Positions 8,224-17,512 of a stretch of 32,346 nucleotides of DNA are shown here, one piece after another; within the stretch, counting starts at the first letter, position 1; the number at the start of each line of letters is the position of its first letter. The position numbers and the translations under genes are program-made. The notes under the pieces were generated by a model, which had not been told where the DNA came from, made no database searches, and saw only the letters and a program-made list of their open reading frames with translations. The stretch is from Lentisphaeria bacterium. GTDB taxonomy: Bacteria > Verrucomicrobiota > Lentisphaeria > Victivallales > Victivallaceae. The stretch is taken from the NCBI GenBank assembly GCA_900768515.1, contig CAAGDG010000115.1, positions 1-32,346 of the forward strand, given 5' to 3'.

Positions 8224-9038
8224 TTATTCTGCTCTCCCACGCCCAACTCCTTCAGAAAACGCTTGGCGACAACCGCCTGCGCCGAGAAAGGATGCCGTTT
8301 CAGATAGAGTTTGAAGTATTCGATCGCCTGCTCCTTGTCCCCAATTTTCTTATAGAGCAGGAAAGGCAGCCGGAACGCAGCGGAACGACTGACGCTCGGA
8401 TTGGCAAATCCAATGTCGTAACCGGCCTTCAGATGACGGACCCCGTTCTTGTAATCCCGGCGCTGCCGGATATATTCGTATTCGGCCAGCCGGTGGATCG
8501 GCGGAAGCAGCGTCTTATCCCCCTTGAACTCGCTCAGGAACTTCTCAAGCTTTTCAAATCCGGCCTCCTGAAGCTCCGGAGTTTCCAGCTCCTCGTAAAT
8601 CATGTAGAAAAAAGCGTCGCGCGCCGCTTCCGTGGTCGGATCGATGTCGATGACCTGCTGGAAAATCTTCAGATGATTGTACTGGTCCGCCTCGGTTCCG
8701 TACTGTTCGCGGCGCTGCTTCATCAACTGCGCGGTGCGAGCCAGCGAAACCCCCGCAAGCTGCCGATAGGCGGGCGGATTGTCCTTCACGAAAAAAATCT
8801 CCGCCATCGCCTGTTGTCCCTGCTTGATGTTCTGCTCCTTTTGATCGTAAAGATCGCAGAGCCCTCCGACCAGTTTCGCCTCCAGAAGATCGGGAGACGC
8901 TTTCGCCAGCTTCCGCGCGGCCGGATAATTCATCTCGGAATAAGCTTTGAACAGCTCCTCTGCCTGCGGATTTTTCTCCGCGGCGGAAACTGCAAAGGCC
9001 GCGCAGACCATGGAGAAAGCCAATACCGGCTTGACCAT
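8220..9038 (-). CDS. exported helical-repeat (TPR-like) protein leading the sugar ABC operon
   Basis: A 272-residue protein with a signal peptide (MVKPVLAFSMVCAAFAVSAA, cleavage near residue 20), so periplasmic. The rest is helical and TPR-like: alternating residues around AEELFKAYSEMNYPAARKLA, the run near DPTTEAARDAFFYMIYEEL, and a C-terminal repeat with IGDKEQAIEYFKLYLKRHPF. The frame is open to 9086, but ATG 9038 directly follows GAAGGAGG and begins the signal peptide. It overlaps the solute-binding protein gene by four bases, suggesting it serves the importer, perhaps as a scaffold or outer-membrane partner; that role is inference. I do not recognise a named family. Confidence 0.82.
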   Translation of the reverse strand: MVKPVLAFSMVCAAFAVSAAEKNPQAEELFKAYSEMNYPAARKLAKASPDLLEAKLVGGLCDLYDQKEQNIKQGQQAMAEIFFVKDNPPAYRQLAGVSLARTAQLMKQRREQYGTEADQYNHLKIFQQVIDIDPTTEAARDAFFYMIYEELETPELQEAGFEKLEKFLSEFKGDKTLLPPIHRLAEYEYIRQRRDYKNGVRHLKAGYDIGFANPSVSRSAAFRLPFLLYKKIGDKEQAIEYFKLYLKRHPFSAQAVVAKRFLKELGVGEQNK

Positions 9039-9131
9039 TGCACCTCCTTCGTTCAGATGAAAAATCCGGACTGCCTTCACAGTCACCCCCGGCTTCCCAT
9101 CCTTGCTTGACGTTACCGGATTTCTCCGGAC

Positions 9132-9180
9132 ACTATAACAAAACTCTAATTAGGATAACACCGTGATAATGTTTTTTCAA
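9132..9180 (-). promoter_or_regulatory. probable promoter(s) of the sugar ABC operon
   Basis: Minus-strand TTGAAA (9180-9175) and TATCCT (9157-9152) are 17 bases apart. A second possible -10, TATAGT (9137-9132), lies downstream with a poor -35. The AT-rich block 9120-9270 has no believable gene. Confidence 0.5.
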
Positions 9181-9309
9181 CTGTATCGAATAACTTTTTT
9201 CAAACTTTCCCGCCTGTTTTTCAGATTGATGCGAAGGGAGAACAACCGACTGGTATAACAATAGATACATGACGCCCACGACCATCCGGTTTGCCCGAAA
9301 AGAAATACG

Positions 9310-9351
9310 AAAAAAGGGAAGGCGGCGGAACTCCCCTCCCCCCTTCCTTCC
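9310..9351 (-). terminator. possible terminator of the transglutaminase operon
   Basis: After the stop, minus-strand GGAAGG (two overlapping copies within 9351-9342) can pair with CCTTCC (9322-9317), which is followed by six T's (9315-9310). The stem is short and the loop long, so this is only moderately supported. Confidence 0.45.
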
Positions 9352-9363
9352 GGTCACGGCCGC

Positions 9364-11835
9364 TCACGGCCGGTAACGACGGTCGAGGTACTCCCGCAGA
9401 AAACGGGCGGCCTCCTCCCGCCGCCGGTGCGACAGCGTCGCCGTATGTTCCACCCGCTCAAGGATCTCGGAGGCGGTCGGCTCCCGCATGGATTCCGAAA
9501 TCAGCCCCAGGCGCCGGAACTCTTTGATGCGCGCAAGGAACTCCTTCTGAATCCGCCGCCGCTCCGCCGGAAGCGATCGGGCGTATCGGCGATGACGCAG
9601 TATCCGATGACAAATTCCGCCGATTACGACAATCCAAATCAGCGGAGCACTCCACCAACTGGTCAGCAGCGCCCATAAAAAATCCCAGGCCACGAGCACC
9701 AGCCGGACAATGCCGTCCCCAAAACGGCCGCGGCGAATGTCGGACATCAACTCCTGCCAGAGAAAACCGATCCGATCGAGAAACGCCTCCCATTCCCCTC
9801 GGATCCCCGCGGCCCGGGGCGGCGGCGCCTCGTTGACACGCGGAGGCGTCGCGTCGAGCAGCACCCACTGCTTCCGCTCCCGATCGTACGCCTCGACCCA
9901 GGCGTGAACATTGCTGAGCCGCGAAAGATAATATTTGCCGGATGGATGTTGCTCAAAACAGACCACACCCGTCACGTAACGGGCGGGAATTCCCGCCTCC
10001 CGGAGCAGCAGCACCAGAGCGGAGGCAAACAGTTCACAATGGCCGCGGCGGTGCTGCGTCAGGAAATATTCGACCGGATCCGCCCGACGGGAACGAAACC
10101 TCCAGCGGGCGGCCGGATGCGGCACCAGTCTGCCGTCTTCCGAATAACTTACCCGCGGCGGAGAAAAACCGGTCAGTGCCGCCGCCCCCGGCACCGCGAT
10201 CGAGTAAAAGAGACTCTCCGCCGACTGTGACGCGGCCAGCGACCGCAGCATCTTGCTGATGACGGGAAGCGCCTTTTTCTCATTCTGCCTGCGTTTCTCC
10301 GCCGCGTCGCGCGCCTGGGCTTTCTTCCGCTCAATCCCGGCGGACTTCGGCCGGGCGCCGGCGGCTGGAGCTGCCGCCGGCTTTGAAGCGGGAGGAGCGG
10401 GACGAGCGGGACGAGCGGGACGAGCTCCCGGACCGGAATTCGGCGCGTTCTCCGGATCCGCCAGCGACGGAGGGCCCGCCCAATCGAGGGAATACTCGAA
10501 ATTCTCCGCGAAGAACCGCTTCAGCGCCATCATCCGGGCCGCGTCGCTGGGCAGGGAGTAAAGCTTCAGTTCCTCGACAATGTTCCGCAATGCCGGCATC
10601 AGCGAATTCGGGACCAGCAGATAATTGAAATTGATTTTCTGCGGTTCCGGATAAGCGCTGAACCCGTCGGACGCGTCGGAATAGGCGGTGTAACCTCCGT
10701 CCCGCTCAAATCCTTCGGCGTCAATCTGACCATCCTGGGTGATTCCGACCCGGAGCGCGATCAATTCGAGCGAAGCCGTATCCCCCGGAATCAGCAGCTG
10801 ACTGTTGAGAAAAGAGTATTTCGGGTATACCACCACCGGATTCCGGGTCGGCGTCATCCGCTTGATGCCGTACAACTGGTCGGTGGATGAAACGTCGGCG
10901 GCCAAGGTACTGGAAAGCTCTTTGGTGATCGCTTCCGGATAACTCCAGGTACCGCGTTCATAACGCAGGAAAACCCGTCCGCGCAGATAACCGGGCGCCT
11001 GGGCCGCCGTCGCCCGGAGCACAACCTGATCGGAGTTTTTGAGAAACTCCTCGGAGAGCGGAGCCATCAGATCAGGAGCGCCTCCCAGCTGATGGCCGGT
11101 GGCGCCCGCTCGATAAAACTGACGGATGCCGATCCGCAGCAGAGCGTTTTCCCAGTTCCGGATCATTCCTTCGTGCCGACGGTAAAAGCGATATTCCAAT
11201 CCGAGCATGACGGCAATTCCGGACAGGGCAAGGAGGAGCAGCATCCCCCTCCACCACCGCCCCCGGAGGCCGCCGGAACGCGAGGCGAAGAGCACGCACA
11301 CCCCGGTCCATCCCATCAGAATCCAGTAGACCCATTGAAAATGGTGGAAGATCACGTCGACCTTCGGAAACCGTTCCGGCGTGATCCGCTCAAAGCGCAG
11401 GTCCCCCCCCAGGCCGAAGCAGAGCAGCGCGGCGGCGGCCGCCGCCCCGACGACATGTCCCCGGTTCCGGAAACCGGCGATCATCGCCGCCAGATAAAGG
11501 GAGAACGGAACCAGCAGCATCGGACGGGAAAAGATCGCCATGAAGCCGAAACGATCCAGCTTCATCGGGGCAAGATAGTTGCCGAACATGGTCAGAATCC
11601 CGACGAAGACGACCGTATAGACCGTCGTCCGGTCCGTGACCCGCCAGCCGGTTCGTGTGATGCTGGAAAACAGCAGCAGCAAACAGGTGATCACCAGCAC
11701 GTGCGGCAGATCGGCCGCCGCGGAGAAATAGATCGCCGCCGGCAGCAGAATCGCCGCACTCCAGCAGACCACGTCGCGCGTCGAAGGTTCCTGCGCGATC
11801 CCGCTGCCGCTTCTTCTCTTCTTCCTGATCTTCAT
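9364..11835 (-). CDS. TgpA-like membrane transglutaminase (DUF3488 / transglutaminase core / DUF4129-like)
   Basis: An 823-residue inner-membrane protein with about seven hydrophobic helices in residues 20-215, then a periplasmic region with the transglutaminase-like core. The triad is Cys600 in GHCELFA, His644 in VHAWVEAY and Asp661 in LLDATPP. A further membrane segment lies near 710-743, followed by a charged cytoplasmic tail resembling DUF4129. TgpA-type proteins are tied to envelope peptide or amide chemistry, but the substrate is unknown. Residues ~463-522 are a Pro/Ala/Arg then Lys/Arg/Glu-rich insert interrupting the domain. The start overlaps the DUF58 gene stop. The common genomic partner MoxR is absent here. 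Confidence 0.92.
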   Translation of the reverse strand: MKIRKKRRSGSGIAQEPSTRDVVCWSAAILLPAAIYFSAAADLPHVLVITCLLLLFSSITRTGWRVTDRTTVYTVVFVGILTMFGNYLAPMKLDRFGFMAIFSRPMLLVPFSLYLAAMIAGFRNRGHVVGAAAAAALLCFGLGGDLRFERITPERFPKVDVIFHHFQWVYWILMGWTGVCVLFASRSGGLRGRWWRGMLLLLALSGIAVMLGLEYRFYRRHEGMIRNWENALLRIGIRQFYRAGATGHQLGGAPDLMAPLSEEFLKNSDQVVLRATAAQAPGYLRGRVFLRYERGTWSYPEAITKELSSTLAADVSSTDQLYGIKRMTPTRNPVVVYPKYSFLNSQLLIPGDTASLELIALRVGITQDGQIDAEGFERDGGYTAYSDASDGFSAYPEPQKINFNYLLVPNSLMPALRNIVEELKLYSLPSDAARMMALKRFFAENFEYSLDWAGPPSLADPENAPNSGPGARPARPARPAPPASKPAAAPAAGARPKSAGIERKKAQARDAAEKRRQNEKKALPVISKMLRSLAASQSAESLFYSIAVPGAAALTGFSPPRVSYSEDGRLVPHPAARWRFRSRRADPVEYFLTQHRRGHCELFASALVLLLREAGIPARYVTGVVCFEQHPSGKYYLSRLSNVHAWVEAYDRERKQWVLLDATPPRVNEAPPPRAAGIRGEWEAFLDRIGFLWQELMSDIRRGRFGDGIVRLVLVAWDFLWALLTSWWSAPLIWIVVIGGICHRILRHRRYARSLPAERRRIQKEFLARIKEFRRLGLISESMREPTASEILERVEHTATLSHRRREEAARFLREYLDRRYRP
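10386..10424. repeat. 9-bp tandem repeat inside the transglutaminase gene
   Basis: Three perfect copies of GAGCGGGAC (10395-10421), preceded by a degenerate copy, encode Arg-Pro-Ala repeats on the minus strand. The unit length keeps the frame. It lies in the low-complexity insert and could vary in copy number between strains. Confidence 0.85.
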
Positions 11836-13172
11836 AGTTCACGCACCTGCCCGGAATCGATCGCATCCGGCGAGAGAACCAGCCACTCCGGCGGGATCTC
11901 CGCCGGGAGCGTCTCTGCAACCAGAATCACCCGGTGAACGACGCCTTCCTCGCGCAACTGCCGCAGAAAACGCCGCCGCACCGGATCATCTCCAATCAGA
12001 ATGACCACTGCGCTGCCGGTCTCCGCAATGTCCCGAAACATCTCGGGCGGCAGTTTGGAGAATACCGGTTCCGGAGAGGGTTTCGCCGCGCTCAGAATAT
12101 CGCAGACCGCATCGAAGCCGCCGGGGCCGCCGGGCAGATTGTCCAGCCGGAAGAGCTCCTCGCCGACCGAGAGCAGTTCGACCACCGCCTCGCCGCGCGA
12201 GAAATATTCGGCAACGGCGGCGGCAAGCGAGAGGGCGGCCTCCAGCTCCGGCCACTCCGACGGAGTCCGCTGCATCGACCAGAAGGTGATCGGAGGGATG
12301 CAGGTATCCACAATCAACGCGGCCCGTTTGCGTTCGCGCTCCTCAAACTCCTTGACGACAAAAGAGCCGATCCTGGCGCTGCCCGCCCAGTCGATCCGCC
12401 GGATATCGTCGCCGTAACGGTAGTCGCGCACGCCGAAGAGCTCCATCGACTCTCCGATCCTGGAATAACGCCAGCACCCTTCCGAACGGGTGCGCGGCGC
12501 GGGGGGCAACTCAAAATGCAGAAGCGTGGTGAAAGCGGGATAGACCGAGAGCAGCCGGACATCCCGCCGCCCCCGGCAGCTCCATTTAATCAGGTTGAAA
12601 GGGAAATTCGATTCCCCCAGCGGAGAATAGATCCGGTAACGGCCGCGACGGCGCGCAAACACCACACTCTCGCAAACCGCGGAACGATGCCCGCCGAGTT
12701 CCGGAATCCGGGCGAACGACCAGGTCCGCAACCCGTAGGAGTAATGAAAAGGGTCGAGCCGGAGATCCAGCCCCGGACGCCAGGAGCGGTTCCGCACCTC
12801 GAAAACCACCGGAAAGGTCCGCTCCGCCTGAACCCGTTCCGGCAGCATCCGCACGATTTCCAGCCGGGGGTGGAACAGAAATCCGAACACCAGTTCCACC
12901 ACCCCCACCGCCAGAAAGATCAGAAACAGCACCCGCATCGGCGCATCCATCGCAATGGAGGCGTACAGCATCAGCACCAGAGCAACCGGCAGAAGATAAA
13001 GCGCGGTCGGTGACAGGAATCGGCGCAGGAAAGCGATTCCCCAGGCAAACAATGCGAGCGAACTGGAACGGTAACTTCCGACCCGGTCCCGCAACAGCCG
13101 CAGCTGAAAGGTATCCGGCCCGTCCAGAAACCCCTTGAGTTTATTTTGAATCCACCGCTCCAGCCGGTTCAT
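11832..13172 (-). CDS. DUF58 domain protein (VWA-like fold)
   Basis: A 446-residue protein with two hydrophobic helices near residues 40-95 (LYLLPVALVLMLYASIAM and VLFLIFLAVGVVELVFGF), then a soluble region. The DUF58 core is clear: the family motif RYGDDIRRIDWAGSAR, followed by VKEFEERERKRAALIVDTC, the usual start of the VWA-like strand. DUF58 proteins commonly travel with MoxR ATPases and transglutaminase-like membrane proteins, as in the gene directly downstream (4-base overlap). The preceding gene encodes the AsmA-like protein, also with a 4-base overlap. The role is envelope-related by context; no enzymatic activity is known to me. Confidence 0.93.
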   Translation of the reverse strand: MNRLERWIQNKLKGFLDGPDTFQLRLLRDRVGSYRSSSLALFAWGIAFLRRFLSPTALYLLPVALVLMLYASIAMDAPMRVLFLIFLAVGVVELVFGFLFHPRLEIVRMLPERVQAERTFPVVFEVRNRSWRPGLDLRLDPFHYSYGLRTWSFARIPELGGHRSAVCESVVFARRRGRYRIYSPLGESNFPFNLIKWSCRGRRDVRLLSVYPAFTTLLHFELPPAPRTRSEGCWRYSRIGESMELFGVRDYRYGDDIRRIDWAGSARIGSFVVKEFEERERKRAALIVDTCIPPITFWSMQRTPSEWPELEAALSLAAAVAEYFSRGEAVVELLSVGEELFRLDNLPGGPGGFDAVCDILSAAKPSPEPVFSKLPPEMFRDIAETGSAVVILIGDDPVRRRFLRQLREEGVVHRVILVAETLPAEIPPEWLVLSPDAIDSGQVREL

Positions 13173-16100
13173 TGCGCCCCCTTTGCCGTCAGATGATACG
13201 TCAGCGAAACCCGGATCGGACCGCCAAGTCCCAGCGCCGCCGGATCGACGCGGGAGAGAAGACGACGCACCTTTTCATCCCCCACCGAAATCGACCGGGT
13301 CGGCCGGCCGTATGCGGAAACCGTCAGCAGATAGTGTCCGGGCTCCTCCTCCGCCTGCAGCCGCATCTGCAGCTCGCGGCAGTCAAAATCGCGGAGAGCT
13401 TCCAGCGCGGCCTGGCGGGAACTGTTCCCCTCGCCATTCGCAGTAATCAAAGGTTCGAGGTCTCCCAGACGCAGTTTCTGATCGGCGGAGGTGGAGAGCG
13501 TCGCCTCCATCAGCCGGGGAGACTTCCCGGGCGTCAGACGCCAGCGCACGGATCCGCGTCCCCGTCCGGCAAGCAACGAAGGCGGCAGCTCGAAATACGG
13601 AGCCAGTCCGGAAAATTGAAAGTTGTCCAGCCGAACCGTCAAATCGGCGCTCCCTCCTCCCCTCCGGAAGCGGAAGGGGGCGGCAAGTTCCGCGCGCCCG
13701 CCCTGGAAATTCGCCTGACCGGAGCTCACATCACACTCGTCGAAATCCGGCAGTTGAAAGACTATCTCGCCCCCGGAAAGCCGGAAACCGCCCGCATCCA
13801 GGGAGCGGAAGGAAAGTTCTCCCCCCGGACGCTTCTCTTCCCCGGAGGGAAGGCGGATCGACCCGGAAACTCCGGAAACCTGCATCCCGTCCGACGCCAC
13901 TTCCGCCGAAACCGGAAGCAGCTCCAGACTCCAGCCGGGGCGCCCACCCCCGGAGTTCCAGCCGCCCCTGGCGCCGATCTCTCCTCCGACCGTCCAGCCG
14001 AAGCCGTCGAGAAACGGCAGGACGCCGAGAGCCAGCGGCTGCGCCAGCCGGACCGGCGGAAGCGTAAAATTTCCCGATGATTCGAGAACTCCACTCTGTC
14101 GGAAGCCGGCCTCCCCTTCAAAAGCAAGCGGCATATTCTTTTCCGTCCGCCCGGCCTTTCCGGAAAATCCGAAACTCCCGACGCCCCGCTGTCGGAGGGT
14201 TCCGGAGGCGGTTCCCGCCGGCAGTCCGGCAAATTCCGCCCGGCCCACCCGGAAATGTCCTTCCGGCGCCGGAAGCAACTCCGGCGATGCCAGCGGCAGT
14301 TCAAAACTCAGCTCCTCGGCGGCAAGCACTCCGCCCCCGGCGGCTGAACCGCGGAACGTGCCGTGTTCCGCCCGGGCGACGCCCTTCCAGCCGGTTTGGT
14401 CGGCGAAGTCGAATGCAACCGACAACGCAGGCAAGGTGAACTTCCAGCGGGAATCTTCAGCCCCGTCTGCCGGTGCTCCGCAGCAAACGGCGGAAAACAG
14501 CATCTCCAATGCGTCCAACCGACCGGAGGCAAACCGCAGCCGTCCGCTCCCCCCGTCAAACGTTCCGGCCAGATTCCGCCCGGTGAAGGAACCGGAAGGG
14601 AAGGCTCCATCCACCAGCCAGGTGCGGGGAAGCAGATCGTCCCCGCGCAGTTCCCCCGCAATTCTTCCGCGGAAACGGCCGGACTCCAGATTCAGGTTCG
14701 TACTGCGAACCTGAATCCGCTCCACCTCCAGCGAGGTGACATGGTTGTCTCCGGGAGTCATGGAATTGCGGTCGAACACGCCGTCGAAATTGATCTGCTC
14801 TCCGGTGGCGGAAAGATCTCCCAGCCGCATCCGCGCCTCGCGAATCGAACCGGAAAGACGGTGCTGCCGAATCGAACCGGCACGCCCCAGCTCCCCGGAA
14901 CCGGCGAGGCGGACATCCCGCAGCATCCCGGCGCCGAAAATCGTGGCAATCAACTCCACCCGGGCAATCTCCAGCGAAGCATCCACCCGGGCCGGCCAGC
15001 GATCCGGTTCCGCAGGGTCGAGCCGCGCGGCAAACCGACCGGAGAGATTTTCCAGTTTGAGCTTGGGTAGATCGGCTCCGACCAGGGAGACCCCGGCGGC
15101 TTCCGGCTCCAGTTCCAGCAGCCACTGCGTTTCTCCGGGCTGCCGGGAAAAGCGATAGGCCAGTCTGGTGCGTCCGGCGATCCAGGCGGTCCGCGGGTCC
15201 GGCCACTCCAGCCGGGCGGTTTCAACCACCCCGGCAAGCTCCTCGTCAGCTCCGCCGCCGCCGAAATCAAACCGCCAGTGGCCGGCGACGGAGCCCGGCT
15301 GCGCCTCAAACGCCTGCGGATCCGAAGCGGGGACGCAGCTGAACCGGTCAAAACCGAAAGAGTAGTCGATCTCGCCGCGCTCCCCCACCCCGGAACCACT
15401 GATCCGCGGGCGTCGCCAACCGCACTCCAGTTCGCCGAACGAATGTTCAAGCTTCCAGCGGACGACCCGGTCGGAACCTTCCGACTGGCGGAACTCCCAG
15501 CTTCCGGTCGATGGATCGAACCGTCCGGAAAGTTCAAAACGCCCGGACTGCTCCCCCGCCGGGGGCTCCATCCCGAGACTCCGAAAACGGATCTCGGAAC
15601 CTTCCCCCCCTGAAAACGTCAACTCCCCGATCGGCAACAGAAAAGGCTTGACCAGTTCGGAATCCGGATCCCCCCCCGTCCAGCCGGAACGGGTCCAGCC
15701 GATCCGGCACCGTTTCCCGGAACGGAGCTGCCAGAAACTTCCGCTCCGGCTCCACGGTTCGGAAAGTGCGCACTCCGCCTCCAGATTCATCGCGGCGGGA
15801 TCGTCCGGACTCCAGACCAGCCGCCCATCCGCCTCCGCCTCGCCGGGAACAATCTGAGGCGGCAGCGGCGCACCGGCCGCGATCAGCAGCTCCGGCGCCA
15901 GTTTCCCAAGAAACTTCAATTCCAATCGCAGCGGATCCCGCCTCAGCTCGCCGACGGCAACCAGCCCATTCCCGTCGCCCAGTTCGATCCGGACGTCCCA
16001 GGAGGCGCTCTCTTTCAGCCGGCTCCGGAACCGGAACGGAATCGCTCCGGACGGAGTATGCCAGGAACCGGCGAGATCCACCTGTTCCGGCAGTTGCTTC

Positions 16101-16480
16101 CCGGCGCGGGACCAGAGCACGAGCTGCTCCAGAAACCCATCCAGCCGCCGAATTTCGAAATTTTGCAGTGCGATTGAAACCAGTTCCGGCGGACGCCCCG
16201 AGTCCAGACGGCGAAAATCCACACTGCCCGAACCGATGGCGAACAGCGAACCGTCACGCCCGAAAACCCGGATTCCGCGCAATCCGAGTTTCTCAGGCCC
16301 CGCTTCCCGCACCTCCCGGACCGAACAGCCTTCCATTCCGGCAAGTCCTTTCTGCAGCGCAGCCTGTGATGAACGCATCGCCACCCGGCACAGACAAATC
16401 AGCAGCGTACCGACAGCCAGAAGCAGCGCGCCAAGCAGAATGGCGCGATTGCGGGAGAAACGCGATGAACGCTTCTTCAT
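13169..16480 (-). CDS. AsmA/YdbH-like large inner-membrane-anchored periplasmic protein
   Basis: A 1103-residue protein: a basic N-terminus (MKKRSSRFSRNR), one membrane helix near residues 13-32, then a very long region rich in Gly, Ser, Arg and Phe with alternating beta-strand character. This is typical of AsmA-like bridge proteins (TamB, YhdP, YdbH), which carry phospholipid between membranes. The C-terminal part (GRGRGSVRWRL, followed by a strand ending VSLTYHLTAKGAQ) fits the family style. The assignment rests on architecture rather than a diagnostic motif. It is linked by ATGA overlaps to the PurN-like gene upstream and the DUF58 gene downstream, and is codon-rich in CGG/CCG like its neighbours. 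Confidence 0.7.
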   Translation of the reverse strand: MKKRSSRFSRNRAILLGALLLAVGTLLICLCRVAMRSSQAALQKGLAGMEGCSVREVREAGPEKLGLRGIRVFGRDGSLFAIGSGSVDFRRLDSGRPPELVSIALQNFEIRRLDGFLEQLVLWSRAGKQLPEQVDLAGSWHTPSGAIPFRFRSRLKESASWDVRIELGDGNGLVAVGELRRDPLRLELKFLGKLAPELLIAAGAPLPPQIVPGEAEADGRLVWSPDDPAAMNLEAECALSEPWSRSGSFWQLRSGKRCRIGWTRSGWTGGDPDSELVKPFLLPIGELTFSGGEGSEIRFRSLGMEPPAGEQSGRFELSGRFDPSTGSWEFRQSEGSDRVVRWKLEHSFGELECGWRRPRISGSGVGERGEIDYSFGFDRFSCVPASDPQAFEAQPGSVAGHWRFDFGGGGADEELAGVVETARLEWPDPRTAWIAGRTRLAYRFSRQPGETQWLLELEPEAAGVSLVGADLPKLKLENLSGRFAARLDPAEPDRWPARVDASLEIARVELIATIFGAGMLRDVRLAGSGELGRAGSIRQHRLSGSIREARMRLGDLSATGEQINFDGVFDRNSMTPGDNHVTSLEVERIQVRSTNLNLESGRFRGRIAGELRGDDLLPRTWLVDGAFPSGSFTGRNLAGTFDGGSGRLRFASGRLDALEMLFSAVCCGAPADGAEDSRWKFTLPALSVAFDFADQTGWKGVARAEHGTFRGSAAGGGVLAAEELSFELPLASPELLPAPEGHFRVGRAEFAGLPAGTASGTLRQRGVGSFGFSGKAGRTEKNMPLAFEGEAGFRQSGVLESSGNFTLPPVRLAQPLALGVLPFLDGFGWTVGGEIGARGGWNSGGGRPGWSLELLPVSAEVASDGMQVSGVSGSIRLPSGEEKRPGGELSFRSLDAGGFRLSGGEIVFQLPDFDECDVSSGQANFQGGRAELAAPFRFRRGGGSADLTVRLDNFQFSGLAPYFELPPSLLAGRGRGSVRWRLTPGKSPRLMEATLSTSADQKLRLGDLEPLITANGEGNSSRQAALEALRDFDCRELQMRLQAEEEPGHYLLTVSAYGRPTRSISVGDEKVRRLLSRVDPAALGLGGPIRVSLTYHLTAKGAQ

Positions 16481-17364
16481 GGCAGAAGCGGGACCTCTCC
16501 CCGCAAGGAATATTCCACTGTTTTCACCTCCATCCAGAAACCGTTCCGGCGGTAGCGGAGAACTCCGTCCGGCCCGATTCCGAACCGGCCGGCCGCAAAA
16601 TCCGCGACGGCGCGCGGAAGCACCACATGGTCTCCTTCCGTTTTCAACCGTTCCAGATTGGCGGAAGCGATTTCGCGCAGCCGGTCCCGGAACGGGGCGC
16701 GTCCCCGCCGGGCGTGAATCCGGCGCAGTTCTTCCAGCGTCACCCCCTCCAGGTCAACCGGCAACTCCGGCGAGACGCCGAGCACCGGACCGGTATCCAT
16801 ATCGGCCTCGCCCCCGCCTTGAAACGGCCGCGCCAGAATCACACTGCTGCGCAGCGCCGGGCGACCCGCCAGAATCGCGGTCTCCACCGGACGGAAATGA
16901 AGTCCGGCCAGAATCCGCCGCCCGTTCTCTTCGACGGTCAGATCGCCGGGATGGACGTTCAGACAGGGATAGTCCGCCGTGATGTTGCAGAGCGGAACGA
17001 ACCCGGCCAACACTCCAAAATCAATTCGGTAAGGATGGATCAGACCGCGCAGCTCCTCCGTCCACGCGGCACGCAGTTCGCGGCGGCGGGGCGTGATGAG
17101 CGCGATCGCCGGTTCTCCCCGCTCCGCATAATAGCGGCGAATGTCCAGCGCCGCCACCGGCAGACCGTACCGCTCCGCCAGCATGTGGACACGGCTGGTT
17201 TCCGGAGCATCGGTCACCAGAAGCACCACCCGGAAACATACCCCGGGATGGGTTCTCTCATATTCGATCAAAGCGGCGGCATTGGTTCCGGCGCCGCTCA
17301 TGAAAACGGCCACCCGGGCCGGCTCCCCTCCTCCGGCTCCCGGGAAAAGATTCTCTATATTCAT
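16477..17364 (-). CDS. PurN-like formyltransferase domain protein
   Basis: A formyltransferase N-terminal-domain protein, 295 residues against roughly 190-215 for PurN. Landmarks in order: VFMSGAGTNAAAL (phosphate loop), VVLLVTDAP, DFGVLAGFVPL, LNVHPGDL with the catalytic-type Asn136 and His138, and DMDTGPVL with Asp190. So the active-site triad is kept, but the segment after HPGDL is lengthened and rebuilt, and the C-terminal ~90 residues have no match I know. It could be a PurN, or a formyltransferase for an amino sugar or another amine, as suggested by its envelope-gene neighbours. The start is uncertain: ATG 17364 is used, but GTG 17400 is also open and neither has a strong ribosome site. 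Confidence 0.75.
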   Translation of the reverse strand: MNIENLFPGAGGGEPARVAVFMSGAGTNAAALIEYERTHPGVCFRVVLLVTDAPETSRVHMLAERYGLPVAALDIRRYYAERGEPAIALITPRRRELRAAWTEELRGLIHPYRIDFGVLAGFVPLCNITADYPCLNVHPGDLTVEENGRRILAGLHFRPVETAILAGRPALRSSVILARPFQGGGEADMDTGPVLGVSPELPVDLEGVTLEELRRIHARRGRAPFRDRLREIASANLERLKTEGDHVVLPRAVADFAAGRFGIGPDGVLRYRRNGFWMEVKTVEYSLRGEVPLLP

Positions 17365-17512
17365 GCTGATAAAATCGGTCCTTTCCAAAGCGCCCGGCAC
17401 CCCCTGTTTCCCGGCGGATCCGCGCTTCTACTTTATTTAAAATGCCGTATCTTTGAATTTCTGCAAGTAATTTTGGATGTTTTTTTCGCAACGAACGGAG
17501 ATTTTTATTTGC

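Noticed and set aside
9133..9357. 74-codon minus-strand frame in the gap upstream of the ABC operon
   Set aside because: It has no ribosome site and no recognisable domain, and it overlaps the promoter and terminator candidates.
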